From: an uncultured Eubacteriales bacterium
GTDB taxonomy: Bacteria > Bacillota > Clostridia > Christensenellales > Aristaeellaceae
Direction of reading: 5' to 3'
Length of the DNA stretch: 64,000 nucleotides
NCBI GenBank assembly: GCA_900548145.1
Contig: URJB01000001.1
Location: 62,001-126,000 of the forward strand
This document shows, one piece after another, positions 44,256 through 52,606 of this stretch. The translations under genes and the position numbers were made by a program. Below the pieces are notes generated by a model that saw only the letters and a list, made by a program, of their open reading frames with translations, was not told the DNA's origin and did no database searches. The stretch's first letter is position 1. Each line of letters starts with the position of its first letter.

Positions 44256-45098
44256 TTACAGGTCCAGTCCCCGAAGGAAGGCAAGCGCAGCTTCCAGCGC
44301 CGGAAGGTTTTCTTCCATACCCTCAAATTCGTAGGACACAACGCCGTCATACCCGGCTTTTTTCAGTATTTCCAGACAGCGGCGGATGGGAACCACGCCA
44401 TGACCCGCCACGGTACCCCGCAGGTAGGAGCCGTTCCGGGACGGGAACCAGCCCTGCCCCGGATTTTCTGCGTCGGCGGGCTTATAGAGGAAGTCTTTCA
44501 CATGCACGTGGAAGGCATAGGGGGCGGCGATAGGTACGGCATGTACCGGCAGGTCATCGGCGCATAGAAAATTGCCCATGTCCACCAGCCAGCCGTAGTT
44601 GGGGTGGTTCACCGTGCGGATCAGTGTTTCTACCCGCTCCGCGTCCTGCAGAACGTAGCCGTGATTTTCGGTGCAGGTACGGATGCCCTTTTCGGCGGCA
44701 TACTCCGTTACCCTACGGATGTCAGGGGCGATTTGGTCGATCAATTGCCGCCAGTCCATGCCTTCAGGCAGGCTCCAGGACGCGTCGTGACGAAGCACCT
44801 TCGCGCCCAAGGTCTCGGCAATGTCCACCTTTTCCATCACGGTCTGTACCTCGTTGGGACGCAGAAAATCCGCGCTCACCGTATAGGCCGCAATGGGAAG
44901 GGCGATCTCCTCGCAGTGGCGGTGAATGGCCTTTGCCAACTTCGTCAGGCTTTCCGCCGGCTGAACTTCCAGCGACAGGTCAATGAACTCGATCACGTCA
45001 TAGCCCATCTTTTTCGCCAGATCGCAAATCGTGAAATAGTCGGCCTTGGTCTGGTTCATATACTTGGAAAAACTGTAGGAGGATACGCCAATTTTCAT
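44256..45098 (-). CDS. Sugar phosphate isomerase/epimerase family TIM-barrel protein
   Basis: A 280-residue protein of the AP-endonuclease-2/xylose-isomerase-like superfamily (IolE/IolI, tagatose epimerase). It starts MKIGVSSYSFSKYM and has the metal-ligand regions DVIEFIDLS, CTENHGYV, GWLVDMGNFL, AFHVHVKDFLY and VSYEFEGMEENLPAL, giving the Glu/Asp/His/Glu set of the barrel. The reaction (isomerase, epimerase or dehydratase) is not decided by sequence. It is the last gene of a three-gene leftward operon, with AGGAGGGA upstream. Confidence 0.87.
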   Translation of the reverse strand: MKIGVSSYSFSKYMNQTKADYFTICDLAKKMGYDVIEFIDLSLEVQPAESLTKLAKAIHRHCEEIALPIAAYTVSADFLRPNEVQTVMEKVDIAETLGAKVLRHDASWSLPEGMDWRQLIDQIAPDIRRVTEYAAEKGIRTCTENHGYVLQDAERVETLIRTVNHPNYGWLVDMGNFLCADDLPVHAVPIAAPYAFHVHVKDFLYKPADAENPGQGWFPSRNGSYLRGTVAGHGVVPIRRCLEILKKAGYDGVVSYEFEGMEENLPALEAALAFLRGLDL

Positions 45099-45112
45099 CT
45101 GTCGTTCCCTCC

Positions 45113-46183
45113 TTATTTCAGAATGACCTCGTGGCCCGTGGCGGCAGATTCATAGACCGCATCCAGAATCTTCATCATTTCCACACCGTCCTCCGCAGGG
45201 TTGCGGCAAGGTTCGCCGGTTTGGACGCAGTGGACGAAATGATTGATCTCGTTGGCGAACAGGCCGTCGAAGCTCAGGGCGGTCTTGGCGGCCAGCGTGA
45301 CGTTGGTCATGTAGCCGTCCATTTCGCCGAAGTAGGTCAGTTCGGGATCCAGCCGCAGACCGCCCTTATCACCGAAGAGTTCGATGGTACCGGTGTCCTT
45401 TTCCAGGTTCAGGCTGAAACTGGCTTCCACCTGCAGCACCGCGCCGTTATCGTAACGAATCATGGCGCTGGCCAGATCTTCCACGTTGAAAATGGGACCG
45501 CCGTCCTCTTGCGTGGCGGAAACGTAGCCGCGTTCGCTCTTGATGCTGCGGCGGTCGCCCAGCTTATGAAAGGTCGCACCGTAGATGGAAACCGGCTTGG
45601 GCTTGCCCATCAGGTAACGGGTCAGGTCGATGACATGCACACCCAGGTCGATCAGCGGGCCGCCGCCGGAGCGGGCTTTGTCACCGAACCAGCCGCCGGG
45701 GCAGCCGTTGCGGCGAAGGTAGGTAGCCTTGGCATAATAAATATCACCCATGCGGTCATGTTCGATCAGGTCTTTGGCAATCGTGCAGTCATTGCCGAAG
45801 CGGCGCACAAAACCGATCATCAGCAGACGATCGTTCCGCTTCGCCGCGTCCAGCATGGCCTGCGCTTCTGCCGCATTCATGGCCATGGGCTTTTCGCACA
45901 GCACGTGCTTGCCTGCGTTCAGGGCGGCGATGGTGCATTCGGCATGGGCGGCGTTCCACGTGCAGACGGACACCGCATCGATCTCCGGCAGTTCGGCCAG
46001 CATTTTGTCCTTGTCCGTGTAGCGGCGTTCCACATGGTATTGGTCTCCACGGCGGTTCAGGTTCTTCTCGTTGACGTCGCACAGGGCGTAAATTTCTACG
46101 TTCGGGTTCTTGGAGTAGGCTTCCAGATGACAGCCGGAGATGCCGCCGCAGCCGATGACCGCGACCTTCAATTTCTGTTCCAT
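45113..46183 (-). CDS. Gfo/Idh/MocA family oxidoreductase
   Basis: A 356-residue NAD(P)-dependent dehydrogenase acting on a sugar or cyclitol. The N-terminal Rossmann fold shows VAVIGCGGISGCHLEAY, then HVLCEKPMAMNAAEAQAM with the conserved EKP lysine. The substrate domain has GGGPLIDLGVHVIDLTRYLMG, the D...H catalytic region. AAGGAG precedes the ATG. It is flanked on both sides by isomerase-like genes at gaps of 14 and 15 bases, a layout typical of inositol or keto-sugar pathways. Confidence 0.93.
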   Translation of the reverse strand: MEQKLKVAVIGCGGISGCHLEAYSKNPNVEIYALCDVNEKNLNRRGDQYHVERRYTDKDKMLAELPEIDAVSVCTWNAAHAECTIAALNAGKHVLCEKPMAMNAAEAQAMLDAAKRNDRLLMIGFVRRFGNDCTIAKDLIEHDRMGDIYYAKATYLRRNGCPGGWFGDKARSGGGPLIDLGVHVIDLTRYLMGKPKPVSIYGATFHKLGDRRSIKSERGYVSATQEDGGPIFNVEDLASAMIRYDNGAVLQVEASFSLNLEKDTGTIELFGDKGGLRLDPELTYFGEMDGYMTNVTLAAKTALSFDGLFANEINHFVHCVQTGEPCRNPAEDGVEMMKILDAVYESAATGHEVILK

Positions 46184-46198
46184 GTTTATTCTCCTTTA

Positions 46199-47047
46199 TC
46201 AGCCGATGAGGTTCTTCAGGAAATCCACGGCGCTGGCGATGTCTCGTTCCGGGTGGTCGCCCACTTCCCGCTCGATGGTCAGGAAGCCGCGGTAGCCAAC
46301 GTCTTCCAGCGCCTTCAGATAGGCCGGGAAGGGCACGTCGCCTTCGCCCAGCGGCAGTTCGATGAAACTTTTATCCGTGACACAGTCAGGATCTCTGGGG
46401 CGAACGCCGTACACCACTTCGGGGTCGCATTCATGCAGCTGCCGGCCATCCTTGGCGTGAGTATGAACGATATATTTTTTCAGCGTATGCACAGCGGCTA
46501 CAGGGTCGTCCCGATTGACCATCACCAGATTAGCCGGGTCCAGATTGACGGATACGCCGGAAGAATGAAGACCGTCCAGAAAACGGCACAGCACGGAGGC
46601 AGGTTCCGGACCGGTCTCCACAGCAAAATGAGCACCCAGCGTATCGGCGTAACGGGCCAGTTCGCCGCAGGCGTCCTGCATGATGCGGTAGCGGGGATGC
46701 TTTTCATCCGTCGGCACCACGCCGATATGCGTGGTCACAATGTTGGTCTCCATTTCCAGCGCAATATCCAGAATACGCTTGGACTCTTCTACCAGCGCCG
46801 GGTTCAACTCCGGGTCGCCGAAGCCCTTGCCCAAATCACCGCACAGGGCGGAGAAGCACATGCCATGATCCTTGACCATGCGCAGAAAGTCCTTGCGCTG
46901 GACAGGGGACATTTCGGTTTTTGCCAGCTTGGTGGCCGTAGCGTATACCTGCAGCCCTTTGGCTCCCAGCTTTGCGGCCGCGTCTACCGCTTCGGGAATG
47001 GGTTTACGGAAGGATTCCAGAATAACGCCGATGGGAAATTGATACAT
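46199..47047 (-). CDS. Sugar phosphate isomerase/epimerase family TIM-barrel protein (second copy)
   Basis: A 282-residue member of the same superfamily as the protein at 44256, but only distantly similar. Landmarks are VVTTHIGVVP-type sequence (TNIVTTHIGVVPTDEKHPRY), HFAVETGPEPAS, SVNLDPANLVMVN, HTHAKDGRQLH and FLTIEREVGDHP, which supply the metal-binding Glu, Asp, His and Glu. CGGAGGTG lies 6 bases before the ATG. As first gene of the operon it faces the divergent AraC regulator, which probably controls it. Confidence 0.87.
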   Translation of the reverse strand: MYQFPIGVILESFRKPIPEAVDAAAKLGAKGLQVYATATKLAKTEMSPVQRKDFLRMVKDHGMCFSALCGDLGKGFGDPELNPALVEESKRILDIALEMETNIVTTHIGVVPTDEKHPRYRIMQDACGELARYADTLGAHFAVETGPEPASVLCRFLDGLHSSGVSVNLDPANLVMVNRDDPVAAVHTLKKYIVHTHAKDGRQLHECDPEVVYGVRPRDPDCVTDKSFIELPLGEGDVPFPAYLKALEDVGYRGFLTIEREVGDHPERDIASAVDFLKNLIG

Positions 47048-47095
47048 CGTTGCACCTCCGAAAAGTAATTTCTTATGTTGAGACGCTCTGTATGG

Positions 47096-47124
47096 TTGAC
47101 CTGTTTACAAGTGTATTGTATACT
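47096..47124 (+). promoter_or_regulatory. Promoter of the AraC-type regulator gene
   Basis: TTGACC at 47096-47101, a 17-base spacer and TATACT at 47119-47124. The leftward promoter for the divergent operon must overlap this stretch, but I cannot place it securely. Confidence 0.75.
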
Positions 47125-47197
47125 TTTCGGGAAAAATGACAAGCCATAACTTTGCGAAAAAATATCACTTTTTTGCACCGGCAGAAAGGAACGGCTT

Positions 47198-48046
47198 ATG
47201 ACCCGATATGAGCTTCATCAGTTTCCGGACCCCGCGTTCCCGATCATTTTTCACGAGGATACGGGTAATCCCTATTCCAACTGGTCGGGCGGGCATTGGC
47301 ATGAGGGCGTAGAACTGCTTCTGGGGCTGGAGGGAGAAGTCCGAATCCTGCAGGACGGGGAGGCGGTTTCCTTTGGCCCGGGACAAATGGCGGTGATCAA
47401 TAGCGGGAAGTTTCACATTTTCAGTTATCATGCGTCCCATTGCCGCTATGACTGTCTGATTTTGAACCGGGATTTTCTGGAAGCCCATGGTCTGCCGGTG
47501 GTGGGGCTGGAATTTGAATCTCTTATTTCCAATCGAGAGCCACTGAAGCTCTTTCGGGAGCTTGCCATGGAGATGCAGGAGAAACGTCCGTTTTATAAGG
47601 GAGAAGTGCTGGCGCTTGCCCTGCAATTATACACTTGTCTGCTGCGTTTTCATCGGCTGCCGGAGCCCAGGGAGGCCTCCCGTCAGCCTGAAACCGTGAT
47701 GAGGGCTGTTCGCTACCTCCGGGAGCATCTGGCGGACGAAACGGCGATCGAAGACGCCTGCCGGGACGCTGGCGTCAGCCGCTACCAGATCTGCCGCCTT
47801 TTTCGGAATTATCTGGACAGGTCGCCGGTGGAGTTTCTTAATTCTCTGCGCTGCAAGGAAGCACGGACGCTGATTCTTTCCGGAAAGTGCAATGTGGCTG
47901 AAGCGGCGCGCCAGTGCGGCATTGAGAATCTTTCCTATTTTTCCCGGCTGTACCGGCGGTATATGGGCGTGCTGCCCAGTCAGGAAAAGAAAGAACCGCC
48001 GTTCGTCCACCACAAAGAGCCGAAATCCACCAAAACGACGGAGTAA
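47198..48046 (+). CDS. AraC-family transcriptional regulator with cupin sensor
   Basis: A 282-residue regulator. The N-terminal cupin (about 30-110: GGHWHEGVELLLGLEGEV, VSFGPGQMAVINSGKFH) should bind a sugar. The C-terminal double helix-turn-helix (about 170-268) reads YLREHLADETAIEDACRDAGVSRYQICRLF and VAEAARQCGIENLSYFSRLYRRYMGVLPS. AAAGGAA is 6 bases before the ATG. It is divergent from the isomerase/dehydrogenase operon, its likely target. Confidence 0.92.
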   Translation: MTRYELHQFPDPAFPIIFHEDTGNPYSNWSGGHWHEGVELLLGLEGEVRILQDGEAVSFGPGQMAVINSGKFHIFSYHASHCRYDCLILNRDFLEAHGLPVVGLEFESLISNREPLKLFRELAMEMQEKRPFYKGEVLALALQLYTCLLRFHRLPEPREASRQPETVMRAVRYLREHLADETAIEDACRDAGVSRYQICRLFRNYLDRSPVEFLNSLRCKEARTLILSGKCNVAEAARQCGIENLSYFSRLYRRYMGVLPSQEKKEPPFVHHKEPKSTKTTE

Positions 48047-48062
48047 GCCGCGGGAGAACGCG

Positions 48063-48341
48063 TCAACGGCAATCGTCCCTGTTTTGGTTTTCCCGGGCTG
48101 CCAGTTCATTCAGCACCCGATCCTGATGAAGCTCGATGCAGATTAAACCAAGTAGAACCAGCAAAAGCAAGCACGCCAGCGTGAACAGAATGGTTGCCGC
48201 TATGGGCCAGCTAAGTCCAAAGCATAGCCCGCCCGTAGCGGTCAGTACCGCGCAGATACGCAGCATAACAGTGCCGGGGCCCAGCATGTTCAGCTTGTGA
48301 CGGTAGCGTTCGTCGTAAGAACGGGACGGTTTTCGCTTCAT
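48063..48341 (-). CDS. Small two-helix membrane protein
   Basis: A 92-residue protein with a basic N-terminus (MKRKPSRSYDERYRHK), two hydrophobic segments (VMLRICAVLTATGGLCFGL and ILFTLACLLLLVLLGLICIEL) and a polar tail. I do not recognise a family. A leftward consensus promoter at 48387-48414 supports expression. It converges on the AraC gene with a 16-base gap. Confidence 0.65.
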   Translation of the reverse strand: MKRKPSRSYDERYRHKLNMLGPGTVMLRICAVLTATGGLCFGLSWPIAATILFTLACLLLLVLLGLICIELHQDRVLNELAARENQNRDDCR

Positions 48342-48386
48342 GGCTTCAGCCTTTCCTTTACTTCAAAAGATTATGCAACACGTGTG

Positions 48387-48414
48387 ATTATAAAATAAAA
48401 TGTCGGATTGTCAA
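48387..48414 (-). promoter_or_regulatory. Promoter of the small membrane protein gene
   Basis: On the minus strand a perfect TTGACA (48409-48414), a 16-base spacer and a perfect TATAAT (48387-48392). Confidence 0.75.
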
Positions 48415-48520
48415 CGAACCTTCCGATCGTTTGCTGTTTTCATTTTCAATGACTTTATACGCTGAAACGACCATTTTTTTGCCAAAAAGATTCAGATATT
48501 GACCGGATAAGCCGTTTCGA

Positions 48521-48555
48521 TTGACGCGGCGGGAAAGATACGCTTATAATCTTTC
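48521..48555 (+). promoter_or_regulatory. Promoter of the GH5-like gene with inverted repeat over the -10
   Basis: TTGACG at 48521-48526, an 18-base spacer and TATAAT at 48545-48550. GAAAGAT at 48533-48539 and ATCTTTC at 48549-48555 form a 7-bp inverted repeat with a 9-base centre that overlaps the -10, placed like a repressor operator. Confidence 0.7.
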
Positions 48556-48624
48556 CGAAATAAAGTCGGCGTAAAAAAGACAGATCAGCCAAACAGGCGA
48601 GCTTAATGAATAGGAGTGACACAG

Positions 48625-49746
48625 ATGGGCAAAGTATGGAGCAAGGAACGGGCTTGGGAATGGTACAACAATCATAACTGGCTGCGCGGCTGCAACTTCA
48701 TGAGCAGCGATTGCGCCAACCGCATCGACCAGTGGCAGGAGGAAGGCTTCGAGGAGCGGCTGAAAACCGCCGATGAGGAACTGACGCTGGCGGCGGAAAC
48801 CGGCTTTAATTCCATCCGCATCATTCTGGAATTTTTTGTGTGGGATCAGCAGCACGACGGCTTCATGGAACGATTTGACCGTTATCTGGAAACCGCGTGG
48901 AAGCACGGCATTTCCTGTATGGTAGTGCTGGGCAACGACTGTATGCAGCCAAAGGAATACACCAAACCCATGACGCTGGGCCCGCAGCATTACGACTGGG
49001 GCTATCACGGCGGACGGAAAAAGAGCCAGCACAGCCAGTTCGCCGGAATGGGCTACCATCTGCTGGATGAGCCGGAGCTGGCGCAGCGTCATTACGAGTG
49101 GGTGCGGGAAATCATCGAGACCCATAAGAACGATGAACGCATCTGCATGTGGGACATTTATAACGAAGTGGGCAACGCCAAGCGGGAAGAAGCCACCATG
49201 CCGCATCTGAAGAAGTTCTTCGAGATTGCCCGGGAGATCGACCCCATCCAGCCCCTGACCTGCTGCGCGTGGCGGCTCCCCAACGACCGCAATCTGCCGA
49301 TGACTGCTATTGAGCGCTTTGCCTGCGACAACTCGGACATCATCAGCTATCACAATTACAGTCCCTATCAGAGCAATATCATGCAGATCAAACGGCTGCA
49401 GGATGAATATGGCCGTCCCATCGTCAATACCGAATGGCTGGGCCGCTGCCTGCACAACACCGTGCAGGAAATGTTCCCGCTGTTCTATCTGGAAAAGATC
49501 GGCTGCTACAACTGGGGCTTCGTGGCCGGCAAATATCAGACCTACGAGCCTTGGGAAGGCCTGTGGCAGCGCTATGAGAAGGATCCCAACGCGGATATTG
49601 ACTTCACCAAGTGGTTCCATGACATTTACCGTCCCAGCCATCATCCCTATGACCCCAAGGAGATTGAAATTTTCCAACGTTTCAGCCGTCTGGCGGACGA
49701 AGACTTCGCCCGGGAGCAGGCAGCAAAGAAGAAGGACGGTCAGTAA
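48625..49746 (+). CDS. GH5-like (clan GH-A) glycoside hydrolase
   Basis: A 373-residue cytoplasmic-looking protein without signal peptide. The two catalytic glutamates of clan GH-A appear to lie in MWDIYNEVGN (acid/base, near 181) and PIVNTEWLGR (nucleophile, near 269), with GFNSIRIILEFFVW, ISYHNYSPYQ and WGFVAGKYQT as further barrel strands. Family assignment within the clan and the substrate are uncertain. The ATG at 48625 is chosen because TAGGAG lies 8 bases upstream and the promoter is just before it. A terminator separates it from the next gene. Confidence 0.82.
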   Translation: MGKVWSKERAWEWYNNHNWLRGCNFMSSDCANRIDQWQEEGFEERLKTADEELTLAAETGFNSIRIILEFFVWDQQHDGFMERFDRYLETAWKHGISCMVVLGNDCMQPKEYTKPMTLGPQHYDWGYHGGRKKSQHSQFAGMGYHLLDEPELAQRHYEWVREIIETHKNDERICMWDIYNEVGNAKREEATMPHLKKFFEIAREIDPIQPLTCCAWRLPNDRNLPMTAIERFACDNSDIISYHNYSPYQSNIMQIKRLQDEYGRPIVNTEWLGRCLHNTVQEMFPLFYLEKIGCYNWGFVAGKYQTYEPWEGLWQRYEKDPNADIDFTKWFHDIYRPSHHPYDPKEIEIFQRFSRLADEDFAREQAAKKKDGQ

Positions 49747-49753
49747 AGATCAC

Positions 49754-49785
49754 GGGGGACGGGCACAGACCCGCCCTCTTTTTTT
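49754..49785 (+). terminator. Terminator after the GH5-like gene
   Basis: GGGGG-A-CGGG pairs with CCCGCCCTC (single-base bulge, one wobble) around a 6-base loop, followed by seven T. A second smaller hairpin, AAAAGC...GCTTTTT, follows at 49792-49817. Confidence 0.85.
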
Positions 49786-49878
49786 CATACGAAAAGCCGC
49801 CGCAAGGCTGCTTTTTGTGATACAATGCAGAAAAGACGTCCGGCGCGTCGGCCGGAAACCCGAAGGAGAGAAACAGCC

Positions 49879-50814
49879 ATGCCGAATATTCATCTGTCAG
49901 CCTTTGGTTACGAAGCGGAAATCTGCCCGGAACGGGGCGCCAATCTGGTTTCCCTGACCAAGCCGGAACTGAAAATGCGTTCCCTGCGAACCCCAGATTC
50001 TCTGGATGACTTTACCAATTTCAATCCCTATCTCTGGGGCGTCCCCGTGCTGCTGCCCCCCAATCGCATTTCCGGCGCAAAATTTGAATTTGAGGGCCGG
50101 GAGTATGTCTTTCCGATGAACGAACCCGCCATCGGTAATTTCATCCACGGGATGCTGCATGAAACTGCCCTGCCCTGCACGGAACAGGCCTTCGACCACG
50201 CAGAGTTTATTTTCCGCGCCACCAAAGACCAGCCTTATATGACCTTTCCGCACGCCTTTACGCTGCGGATTCGATTTGAACTGCACGGAGACGGAATGCA
50301 CCAGCGCATTTCCGTCACAAATGACTCAGACCTCAATATGCCTTTCGCGCTGGGCTTTCATACGACCTTCGCGCTGCCCTTCGTCGAAGGCGGGAAATCG
50401 GAGGACGTTCGGCTGAAGCTGGGCGTGGGGGAGGAAATCGAACGAAACATGGATACTTTCCTGCCTACAGGCCGGGTGATCGAGGACTCGCCCATGCGTC
50501 AGCAAATGCTGCAGGGCTCCTTCCAGCCCACAAAGCAGTTTATCAGCCGCCATTTTGCCATGGAGGAAAGCCGGGAAATGCGCTTGATGGACTTGGAGCG
50601 TGGCGTGCAGATCATTTATCGGGCATTGGAACCCTACGCCTACTGGATGATCTACAACGGCGGCAGCAAAGACTTCCTCTGCGTGGAGCCTCAGACCTGG
50701 GTCAATAACTGTCCCAACGCGCCCTTTGACCGGGACAAAACGGGCTTCGTTTTTATCAGGCCCGGCGAGACCAAGACCTATGAAACCATCTTTACTTTGA
50801 CGACTCTGGACTGA
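49879..50814 (+). CDS. Aldose 1-epimerase (galactose mutarotase-like)
   Basis: A 311-residue beta-sandwich protein that would interconvert alpha and beta anomers of a hexose. The early part has GANLVSLTKPELKM and WGVPVLLPPNRISGAKFEF; the middle has NFIHGMLHET (first catalytic His region) and FALGFHTTFALPF (second His); FLCVEPQTWVNNCPNAP gives the conserved Glu near the end. AAGGAGAG precedes the ATG at 49879. An extended -10 (TGATACAAT) occurs at 49818-49826 without a good -35. It is 25 bases ahead of the sensor kinase gene. Confidence 0.9.
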   Translation: MPNIHLSAFGYEAEICPERGANLVSLTKPELKMRSLRTPDSLDDFTNFNPYLWGVPVLLPPNRISGAKFEFEGREYVFPMNEPAIGNFIHGMLHETALPCTEQAFDHAEFIFRATKDQPYMTFPHAFTLRIRFELHGDGMHQRISVTNDSDLNMPFALGFHTTFALPFVEGGKSEDVRLKLGVGEEIERNMDTFLPTGRVIEDSPMRQQMLQGSFQPTKQFISRHFAMEESREMRLMDLERGVQIIYRALEPYAYWMIYNGGSKDFLCVEPQTWVNNCPNAPFDRDKTGFVFIRPGETKTYETIFTLTTLD

Positions 50815-50839
50815 ACTATTCCGAAAGGGGCGCGCAGCC

Positions 50840-52606
50840 ATGACCCAAAAGAAAAAGCTTTATTCTCTGCTGGCGATCCTTCTGTCCGTTACCCTGCTGG
50901 TAACGGGGATCATCTGCGCGCTTATTTTCTGGCTGGCTCAACAGTCCACTCAGAATTTTGAAAACTTCATCGTCGAAAGCCGCCAGCAGGAGATCAATTC
51001 GGCGGTGCATTCCTTTTCGACGGACGTGGATACGCTGCTTCTGCTCATGCAGACGGAGTTGAACGACAGCGCCCTGACACGGCTGCAGCTTTACTATGAC
51101 AGCCGAATCTTCAATTACGATTACCTGAGTCAGACCACCGCCGTTCGTAATCAGATCAGCATTATCGAAAATTCCATGCCGTTTACGGAAACGCTGGAAA
51201 TTTGTATGTTGGATTCGATGCGCAAGGTCGCGTGGGGCTCTATTGCGACCTTGGACGACGATACCATGGAGATGATCTCGGAGGCGCTTGGAAGCGGTAC
51301 CAGAGGTATGACGCTGGAGAATGGTAAGATACGTCTGCTGCTGTCCAAAGCAGCGCTGGACTCCGAAACGCCGCACAATGCTGTGGCCATTGCTTCGCTT
51401 TCGTCCATGAATCTGTTCAGCTATCTGAAACGCTATCTCCCGGATAACGAAAATTCACGGGTGGCCGTGTTTGTTGTACAGGATGAGACAGAAATTCCGC
51501 TGACGATGAGCAGCTCCCTTTCAGCAGCCGACGGGAGAAAGATCGCCGAAGCGATACAGGGAAGCGCCAGCGGTTTTCTACGCTGTGAATTACAGGGGAA
51601 ACAATGGCTGTTAAACTGGCAGCAGACGGCTGCGGTGCCGGTCAAGGTCTGCCAGTTGACCCCGGTCAGCCTGATTACCGACCAGATGCGGGAATACCGG
51701 CTGATGATTACCATGGTCTGCGCCGTCAGCATTGTGGTCATGCTGTCACTGGCCTGCTTCCTGCAGCAGATGGTGCATAAGCCCGTATCAAAAATCGACG
51801 CGGCCATGAGAAAGGTAGGCAAGGGTGATCTGTCTGTTCGGCTGACGGGAGCCAAAAGCAATGAATTTCAGCAGATCTACGACCAGTTTAATCAGATGAC
51901 CGTCCGCCTACAGGAATTGATCGACCGGGAATATACGCTCAAGCTGCTGAATGCCAAAAGCGAGCTGAAACAGCTGCGCTATCAGATCAGGCCCCATTTT
52001 CTTTATAACACGTATTTCAACCTGCGGGCTCTTCTTATGAACGAAGAGTACGACGTGGCGGAAGAAATGATGGACGTGCTGGGACGGTATTTGCGCTATA
52101 TTACGACCTCCGCCCGAGATGAGGCCACGCTTCGGGAAGAAATGGAGCACGCCAAAGCCTATGTAGAAATTCAAAAAATGCGCTTCGGCAACCATCTGGA
52201 GGCACGGCTGGCTGAATGCCCTCCGGAGTATGCGGAAAAGCTCGTTCCACGAATTATCATTCAGCCCCTTTTGGAAAACACCTTTGAGCACGGTATCAAG
52301 GATATGCAGGAGAAAGGTGTGATCTCCGTCCAATTTGAGGCGGAGGGCGAGCGGCTGTCCATTTACGTGGACGACAACGGCCCCAACGCCACCGATGAAC
52401 TGATCGAACGGGCGCGCACCATTTTAGCCGCTAAGGAATACAACCCCAGCGGGGATTCCGTAGCGCTGAGCAATATCCACCGGCGCATTCGGATGCTGTA
52501 CCAGCCGGGCAGCGGCCTGTATGTGTCCCGTTCGCTGCTGGGAGGCTTCCGCTCGGAGATACGCATGATTGGAGAGAAGAAATATGTATCGGATGATGAT
52601 CGTTGA
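50840..52606 (+). CDS. YesM-type sensor histidine kinase
   Basis: A 588-residue kinase of the HPK7 class that usually pairs with AraC-type response regulators to sense extracellular sugars. An N-terminal helix (LLAILLSVTLLVTGIICALIFW), a 250-residue outer domain and a second helix (LMITMVCAVSIVVMLSLACFL) precede a HAMP region. The phospho-acceptor is LRYQIRPHFLYNTYFNLRAL, and the ATPase has IIIQPLLENTFEHGI and YVDDNGPNATDEL. It overlaps its partner's start by 23 bases. Confidence 0.93.
   Translation: MTQKKKLYSLLAILLSVTLLVTGIICALIFWLAQQSTQNFENFIVESRQQEINSAVHSFSTDVDTLLLLMQTELNDSALTRLQLYYDSRIFNYDYLSQTTAVRNQISIIENSMPFTETLEICMLDSMRKVAWGSIATLDDDTMEMISEALGSGTRGMTLENGKIRLLLSKAALDSETPHNAVAIASLSSMNLFSYLKRYLPDNENSRVAVFVVQDETEIPLTMSSSLSAADGRKIAEAIQGSASGFLRCELQGKQWLLNWQQTAAVPVKVCQLTPVSLITDQMREYRLMITMVCAVSIVVMLSLACFLQQMVHKPVSKIDAAMRKVGKGDLSVRLTGAKSNEFQQIYDQFNQMTVRLQELIDREYTLKLLNAKSELKQLRYQIRPHFLYNTYFNLRALLMNEEYDVAEEMMDVLGRYLRYITTSARDEATLREEMEHAKAYVEIQKMRFGNHLEARLAECPPEYAEKLVPRIIIQPLLENTFEHGIKDMQEKGVISVQFEAEGERLSIYVDDNGPNATDELIERARTILAAKEYNPSGDSVALSNIHRRIRMLYQPGSGLYVSRSLLGGFRSEIRMIGEKKYVSDDDR

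Noticed and set aside
47048..47197. Possible riboswitch between the isomerase operon and the AraC gene
   Set aside because: The stretch is fully used by binding sites and promoters; no conserved riboswitch core was found.
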